Shown here piece after piece: positions 59,795 to 64,000 of a stretch of DNA of 64,000 nucleotides. The translations under genes were made by a program, and so were the position numbers. The notes under the pieces are model-generated. The model searched no databases, was not told where the DNA came from, and saw only the letters and a list, made by a program, of their open reading frames with translations. How positions within the stretch are numbered: position 1 is the stretch's first letter; the number at the start of each line of letters is the position of its first letter. The DNA is from TH-plancto1 sp043777375 (GTDB lineage Bacteria > Planctomycetota > Planctomycetia > Planctomycetales > Planctomycetaceae): contig JAYWHX010000185.1 in assembly GCA_043777375.1 (NCBI GenBank), forward strand, positions 1 to 64,000, given 5' to 3'.

Positions 59795-61583
59795 GGCCTA
59801 AGCTGTAACTTGTCGGACAATCAATCCATTCTCCATGCGGTTCCATCATAATCTGAACCTCTTGGCCAAAGTGATTATTGGGTTCTGCTCCCCTCCATTT
59901 GAAGTATTTGAGTGGCCTATTCCTGTCATCTCTCCATTTGCGGTCGATGGCACACCATCCGGACAGCCAATAGTTGGAACCAGTGGTCGCAGTTGTGACG
60001 ATAAAGTCTTGTTCCTCTTTGGACGAGATCGTCAGCAGCCGACCTTTGACTTGGCTTGCCAGTAAACGAGCGTCGTGGAGTGACATCGGCTCGTTGTTGA
60101 TAAGGTACTTGTTCCCGTTCCAGTCGCGGAGCGGAAACTCTTTGGCGACCTCTTTGGAGGGCATGTCCGTGACCACCATCAATGGGTTCTTCCAGTCGTC
60201 CCCCAGTCGGTAGGCCAGACTTCTCTTCGATGTCAACTGCAACTCAAGCTTGTGAACCTCCACAAGAGATACATCAGAGAAAACGCCAATTAAACGTTGA
60301 TTTGGTATCGTATGGTTATGCCAAGTCGTCAACTGGGAGGAAAGTCCCTCCCAGGACACAAACCGCTCTCCATCGATCTCCGCAGCGATACCCACCGTAT
60401 CTTTCAATTGAGTAACCATTATTAAAAGTCGGTGTTCGATCCCGTTCGCCAAAGGCTCCATCCGACGGATCGCCGCTTGACTTCCGAGGATGTCTGTCAC
60501 CAACTTCTCGTCTATGCATTGCATTCCAGCATATTGATCACTCACACATACTTCACACATTGAATCACCCACAGGAAACAAAACAGCAATGTGCGAGACA
60601 GCAGATCGAACAGTAAAAGTCCATTCGACACGAAAACTTCCAGTTACAGCAACCGGCACGAAGAGGCGGGAAGCTCTGCCCTGACCACAGACGATATCAT
60701 CGTCAACTCGCTTCCAATCACCCATCACCGCATGCTCCGGCAGCTTCACCATCGCGAGCAGATCAATCGGTTCGCCGACCGGCAATTCGTTCTCGTCCTT
60801 CTTCGCCTTCGGCTTTGGCACGAGCTTCCGCGTGACAGGAGCGGCGGGTGTGGTTGGGGTCAGGTGGGCCGTCAGTTCATCGATGCGTTTTTTGACCTGG
60901 GTCTTGGTGATGGGCTTGGTCACAGCGGGGGCGATCTTCGTGTACAGATCGAGCAATCGCTGACGCACGATTGGCTGGGCGGGGCCGGTGGCTTTCGCGA
61001 TCTCCCACCACGCATCGGCGACCTTCAACTGGGACTCGACCGCCTCATCTGCGGCACGTTCAGCGGTGGCGGCGGCTTGCCACAGGGGATCGGAACCCTG
61101 GGCCAGCAGTGGCATCGCGTTGGTCCAATCGTGGGCGAGACCGGCCAGTTCCTCGACAGCTGGAGTGAGCGACTCTTTCGATTTGCAGGCATTGATGAAG
61201 AGCAGCAGCTGCTGGGTCTGATCTTGGAGCGGTTCGATCGAGAACGTTTCTGTGAGTTTCTGAACCGCGATCTGATGAGCTGCGAAATCGCTGGTCTCGC
61301 GGATGAGCGGGATGACGGTCGTCAACGACACGTACAGGTCATCCGGGGATTCGCTGGATTGGTCGACCAATTCCATCAGCTGCGTGATGGCCTGTTGCTT
61401 GTCCGCTGTCGTCTTGAGTTTGGAAAGCCCCAGCGATTCGTCCAGTTGGGCGAGCTTCTCCTTCTGCATCTCCGGCGTCGGGATCGCCGGTCGCGATTCC
61501 GAGACCTGGGCGAAGGCGAGAGCTTGAGAAACCACCACAGCGGTGACGAGCAAAACAAGGCGAGAGAACATCGGTCTGGCCAC
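59751..61583 (-). CDS. exported protein with C-terminal C-type lectin-like domain, mosaic composition
   Basis: A 610-residue protein. A signal peptide (MARPMFSRLVLLVTAVVVSQ, cleavage near AFAQ) is followed by a helical, charged region to about residue 240, a Pro/Lys linker, a beta-rich domain, and from about 489 a C-type-lectin domain: YLINNEPMSLHDARLLASQ, GRLLTISSKEEQDFIV, YWLSGWCAID, EPN at 567-569, WID at 586-588, and CIEWGEEY at the end. EPN and a WxD motif mark a Ca2+/sugar site in this fold. The DNA for roughly the first 280 residues is GC-rich (about 63-67 % in hand-counted lines), and that for the rest is near 40-43 %, a sharp switch around 60700-60780. The last codons are duplicated at 58743. 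Probably secreted and surface-binding. Confidence 0.8.
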   Translation of the reverse strand: MARPMFSRLVLLVTAVVVSQALAFAQVSESRPAIPTPEMQKEKLAQLDESLGLSKLKTTADKQQAITQLMELVDQSSESPDDLYVSLTTVIPLIRETSDFAAHQIAVQKLTETFSIEPLQDQTQQLLLFINACKSKESLTPAVEELAGLAHDWTNAMPLLAQGSDPLWQAAATAERAADEAVESQLKVADAWWEIAKATGPAQPIVRQRLLDLYTKIAPAVTKPITKTQVKKRIDELTAHLTPTTPAAPVTRKLVPKPKAKKDENELPVGEPIDLLAMVKLPEHAVMGDWKRVDDDIVCGQGRASRLFVPVAVTGSFRVEWTFTVRSAVSHIAVLFPVGDSMCEVCVSDQYAGMQCIDEKLVTDILGSQAAIRRMEPLANGIEHRLLIMVTQLKDTVGIAAEIDGERFVSWEGLSSQLTTWHNHTIPNQRLIGVFSDVSLVEVHKLELQLTSKRSLAYRLGDDWKNPLMVVTDMPSKEVAKEFPLRDWNGNKYLINNEPMSLHDARLLASQVKGRLLTISSKEEQDFIVTTATTGSNYWLSGWCAIDRKWRDDRNRPLKYFKWRGAEPNNHFGQEVQIMMEPHGEWIDCPTSYSLGHACIEWGEEYPDGP

Positions 61584-61890
61584 GGAACGACCCTCGAAAT
61601 GGTATAGGAACCCGGTGATATGGTCATGCTAGTTCGAGCGGCAGGGGAAACAAAGGGTGACGGCGCGAGCACCGTAGTGCGGTAGTGCGGTAGGGTGGGA
61701 CAAGCTCGCTTTGGAGCGCTGGCCCACCATGGATGAGGCGAGTCTCGGAATGGTGGGCCTGCGCCCAAAGCGGCTGGTCCCACCCTACGTCACTGTTGCA
61801 GTGCCGCATCGGTCCGTAGAATGCCCGCTTCACCGACCGCACCCGGTCACGTCCCGTCGTCCAGAGTTTCCGTCGTTCAGGCAGTGTTCC

Positions 61891-63375
61891 ATGCTCGAAG
61901 GCATTACGAAGTCACTCACCGAATCTCTCGGCAGCATGTTTCGCGGCAAGCTGAGCGAAGGGAATATTCGTGAGGGGATGCTGAAAGTTCGGCAGGCCCT
62001 GCTGGAGGCTGACGTCAATTACGACGTGGCGAAATCCTTCTGCGATAAGGTCACGGAAGAAGCGGTCGGGGAAAAAGTCCTCAAGTCGCTGAACCCGACT
62101 GAGCAAATCATCTCGGTCGTGTTCCAGGAACTCATTAATTTGATGGGGCCGGTCGATCACACGATCGAGATGCGGCGAGGCGAACTGACTGTATTAATGC
62201 TATGCGGACTTCAGGGATCGGGAAAAACGACCACCTGCGGCAAATTGGCCAAAATGCTGAAAGAGCAGGGGGCCAAGCCCATGCTGGTCGCAGCTGACCT
62301 TCAACGCCCTGCGGCCATCGAACAGCTGAAGGTGATCGGCGAGCAGATCGGCGTTCCGGTGTACTCGGAAGATCCGGCGAATTCCAGCCCCGTCAAGGTG
62401 TGCCAGAATGGCCGAAAGGCTGCGGAGAAGCAGGGTTGCACGATCCTGATCCTCGACACAGCTGGTCGTTTGCACGTCGACGATGCACTGATGCAAGAGC
62501 TGATCGAGATCGACAATAAGTTGAAGCCGCATCAGGCGTTTCTCGTTTGCGACGCGATGACGGGGCAAGATGCGGTCCGCAGTGCGAAGGCTTTTAACGA
62601 TGCTTTGGAGCTGGACGGGGTCATTCTGACCAAGCTGGACGGGGACACGCGCGGGGGAGCGGCCCTGTCGGTCAAGGCGGTGACCGGGGTTCCGATTAAG
62701 TTCATCGGAACGGGTGAACAGCTCGATAAATTGCAGCCGTTCCACCCAGACAGAATGGCGCAACGCATTCTGGGTCAGGGAGATGTGGCGACTCTATTGG
62801 AGTTGGCCCAGGATAAGCTGGATGCGAATGAGATCGAGCAGCAGCAGGAACGGATGCTGCAAGGCAAGTTCTCGCTGGACGATTTTTTAGCGTCGATGCA
62901 GCAGATGAAAAAGCTGGGCTCGATGAAGAGCCTGCTGAAGATGATTCCGGGTATGGGGCAAGTGGCTGCGGCCTTGGATCAGTTCGACGGGATGGACCCG
63001 GATAAGGATCTGAAGCGTGTCGAGGCGATGATTCGGTCGATGACGCTTGACGAACGCAGAAATCCTGACAAAATTGACCGTTCGCGCCGCAACCGGATCG
63101 CCTCCGGCAGTGGTGCGGACCCGGTTGAGATCAGTGAACTGCTCAAACAGTTCAAATCGATGTCCGGGATGATGAGGCAGATGGCTGGCTTGTCGATGGT
63201 GGACAAGATGCGTGCCATGGGTGATGTGCAGTCCATGCTCCGACCCGGAGCAGGGATGCCCACAGAGAAACAACGATCCATACGAGGCCCGGTCGAACGC
63301 GACAAGGTCCGTGAACTGAAGAAGAAGGACCGCAAGCAGGCCAAGGACGCTCGTAAACGCAACAAAAAGCGTTAA
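61891..63375 (+). CDS. ffh: signal recognition particle protein Ffh (SRP54)
   Basis: A 494-residue SRP GTPase that brings nascent membrane proteins to FtsY. I start at ATG 61891 (MLEGITKSLTESLGSMFRGK), the true N domain; the longer frame from 61711 includes non-coding repeat sequence. The GTP-binding motif is GLQGSGKTTTCGKLAKML at 106-123, with DTAGR and TKLDGDTRGGAAL further on. The M domain is rich in Met and Lys and ends with a basic tail (KKKDRKQAKDARKRNKKR). The 4.5S RNA is not seen. It is followed by rpsP after 69 bp. Confidence 0.96.
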   Translation: MLEGITKSLTESLGSMFRGKLSEGNIREGMLKVRQALLEADVNYDVAKSFCDKVTEEAVGEKVLKSLNPTEQIISVVFQELINLMGPVDHTIEMRRGELTVLMLCGLQGSGKTTTCGKLAKMLKEQGAKPMLVAADLQRPAAIEQLKVIGEQIGVPVYSEDPANSSPVKVCQNGRKAAEKQGCTILILDTAGRLHVDDALMQELIEIDNKLKPHQAFLVCDAMTGQDAVRSAKAFNDALELDGVILTKLDGDTRGGAALSVKAVTGVPIKFIGTGEQLDKLQPFHPDRMAQRILGQGDVATLLELAQDKLDANEIEQQQERMLQGKFSLDDFLASMQQMKKLGSMKSLLKMIPGMGQVAAALDQFDGMDPDKDLKRVEAMIRSMTLDERRNPDKIDRSRRNRIASGSGADPVEISELLKQFKSMSGMMRQMAGLSMVDKMRAMGDVQSMLRPGAGMPTEKQRSIRGPVERDKVRELKKKDRKQAKDARKRNKKR

Positions 63376-63444
63376 GTTCTGAGGTGGTTTGGGGTCAGTC
63401 TTGGGCTTGGTGCCTCCGGTTGAGGCAACCGTCGGGAGATTCGT

Positions 63445-63813
63445 GTGACAGTTCGAATTCGAATGAAGAGAATGGGCCGGACCCATCGCCCCTTTTATCG
63501 CATCTGCATCATCGATCAGCGCAAGGCGCGTGACGCGGAAGCCATTGAAGAAGTGGGGACCTATGACCCCATGGTCGCTGACAAGTCCAAGCGCGTCACG
63601 ATGAAGCTCGACCGCATCAAGTATTGGATGTCGGTCGGTGCCCAGCCCAGCGATAAAGTCGCCGTGCTGATGGACAAGTTCGAGAACAACCGTTGGGGTG
63701 AGTCCAAGGCCATGGCCCCGGCGATGGCTCCTAAGGAACGCCCCAAGGCGGAACCTGTGGCTGAAGAAGCTCCAGCCGCTGAGGCCGAAGCCGCTCCCGC
63801 AGCTGCGGAATAG
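63445..63813 (+). CDS. rpsP: 30S ribosomal protein S16 with acidic Ala/Glu tail
   Basis: 122 residues from a GTG start. The S16 core is complete: VRIRMKRMGRTHRPFYRICI, DQRKARDAEAIEEVGTYDP, and DRIKYWMSVGAQPSDKVAVLM. After about residue 84 comes an extension rich in Ala, Glu and Pro (EEAPAAEAEAAPAAAE), making the protein about 40 residues longer than the common bacterial form. The order ffh-rpsP is common. The next typical partners (rimM, trmD, rplS) do not follow within the window and a terminator comes first. Confidence 0.97.
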   Translation: MTVRIRMKRMGRTHRPFYRICIIDQRKARDAEAIEEVGTYDPMVADKSKRVTMKLDRIKYWMSVGAQPSDKVAVLMDKFENNRWGESKAMAPAMAPKERPKAEPVAEEAPAAEAEAAPAAAE

Positions 63814-63840
63814 CGTCTGAGTTCGCTCCGCGAATGAATT

Positions 63841-63869
63841 GAACCCCGGTCCTCAGGCCGGGGTTTTTC
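63841..63869 (+). terminator. Rho-independent terminator after rpsP
   Basis: AACCCCGG at 63842-63849 pairs with CCGGGGTT at 63858-63865, with a short loop and a following TTTTT run. This is a standard intrinsic terminator, 28 bp after the rpsP stop codon. Confidence 0.85.
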
Positions 63870-63949
63870 ATTGGGGGGGCGATGAGGGTTAAGCTCAACT
63901 CTCAAGCCAGCGGTTAGAACCCTCTTCCCCGCCACTGGGGCTTGTCCCC

Positions 63950-63999
63950 GTGGTTCCTGCGCTTGTGCGCTACGGGTAGCGCACAAGGGCGGGAACCAC
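63950..63999. repeat. 23-bp inverted repeat at the right edge
   Basis: Arms 63950-63972 and 63977-63999 are inverted copies with 2 mismatches, separated by 4 nt (GTGGTTCCTGCGCTTGTGCG and complement). It may be a hairpin of an intergenic repeat truncated by the window edge. Confidence 0.7.
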
Positions 64000-64000
64000 C

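Overview
The window looks like a chromosomal segment of a planctomycete. I infer this from the protein families: a DUF1501 protein next to a PSCyt1/DUF1549/DUF1553 cytochrome-type protein, a PVC-type haem-binding CxxCH protein with HEAT-like repeats, an ECF sigma factor paired with a YfbK-type von Willebrand A protein that starts with an anti-sigma-like segment, a Hanks kinase fused to a caspase-like domain, and many small palindromic intergenic repeats. Most of the sequence is fairly GC-rich, with a few clearly AT-richer genes. No tRNA, rRNA or CRISPR array was seen.

Layout. 0.4-10.7 kb: a secreted coiled-coil protein, a dicarboxylate/amino-acid symporter with a coiled-coil insert, a membrane-anchored protein of 23-residue repeats, ndk, zwf (convergent with ndk around a long palindrome), a zinc-ribbon/RDD membrane protein, a beta-propeller-like protein preceded by a coupled mini-ORF, and mgtE. 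10.9-17.6 kb: ECF sigma factor, the vWA protein, then three small exported proteins, two of them tandem paralogues. 17.8-20 kb: an envelope pair, LptE-like lipoprotein and BamD-like TPR lipoprotein. 20.8-24.2 kb: DoxX-like protein, a small protein and a polytopic membrane protein. 24.2-28.9 kb: the DUF1501/DUF1553 pair. 29-30.8 kb: sufE-sufS.

30.9-45.8 kb is a surface-polysaccharide cluster, entirely on the minus strand and often with 4-nt start/stop overlaps. It encodes a Wzy/O-antigen-ligase-like polymerase, a Wzx-like flippase, four glycosyltransferases, a BioF2/CelD-type acyltransferase, a Gfo/Idh/MocA oxidoreductase, an SDR epimerase, a polysaccharide deacetylase, a second deacetylase-like protein and a methyltransferase. 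45.8-51.9 kb has a DUF1801 protein, a D-threonine-aldolase-like PLP enzyme, an AT-richer secreted protein and the large PVC haem protein.

51.9-61.6 kb is an accessory region of small cassettes: a GxxExxY protein bracketed by ACTAATC-type repeats, a ParE-type toxin-antitoxin pair, an HNH endonuclease with homing-associated repeats, a membrane kinase/caspase-like/EF-hand protein lacking several catalytic residues, a DUF433/DUF5615 pair, and a xisH-xisI pair bracketed by two 82-bp direct repeats. One of those repeats is the 3' end of a chimeric C-type-lectin gene. The window closes with housekeeping ffh and rpsP plus a terminator.

The items most worth following are the xisHI/lectin repeat arrangement, the kinase-caspase protein with substituted catalytic residues, the repeat-bracketed GxxExxY gene, the leader mini-ORF with a near-perfect Shine-Dalgarno sequence, and repeat elements absorbed in frame into the vWA gene.
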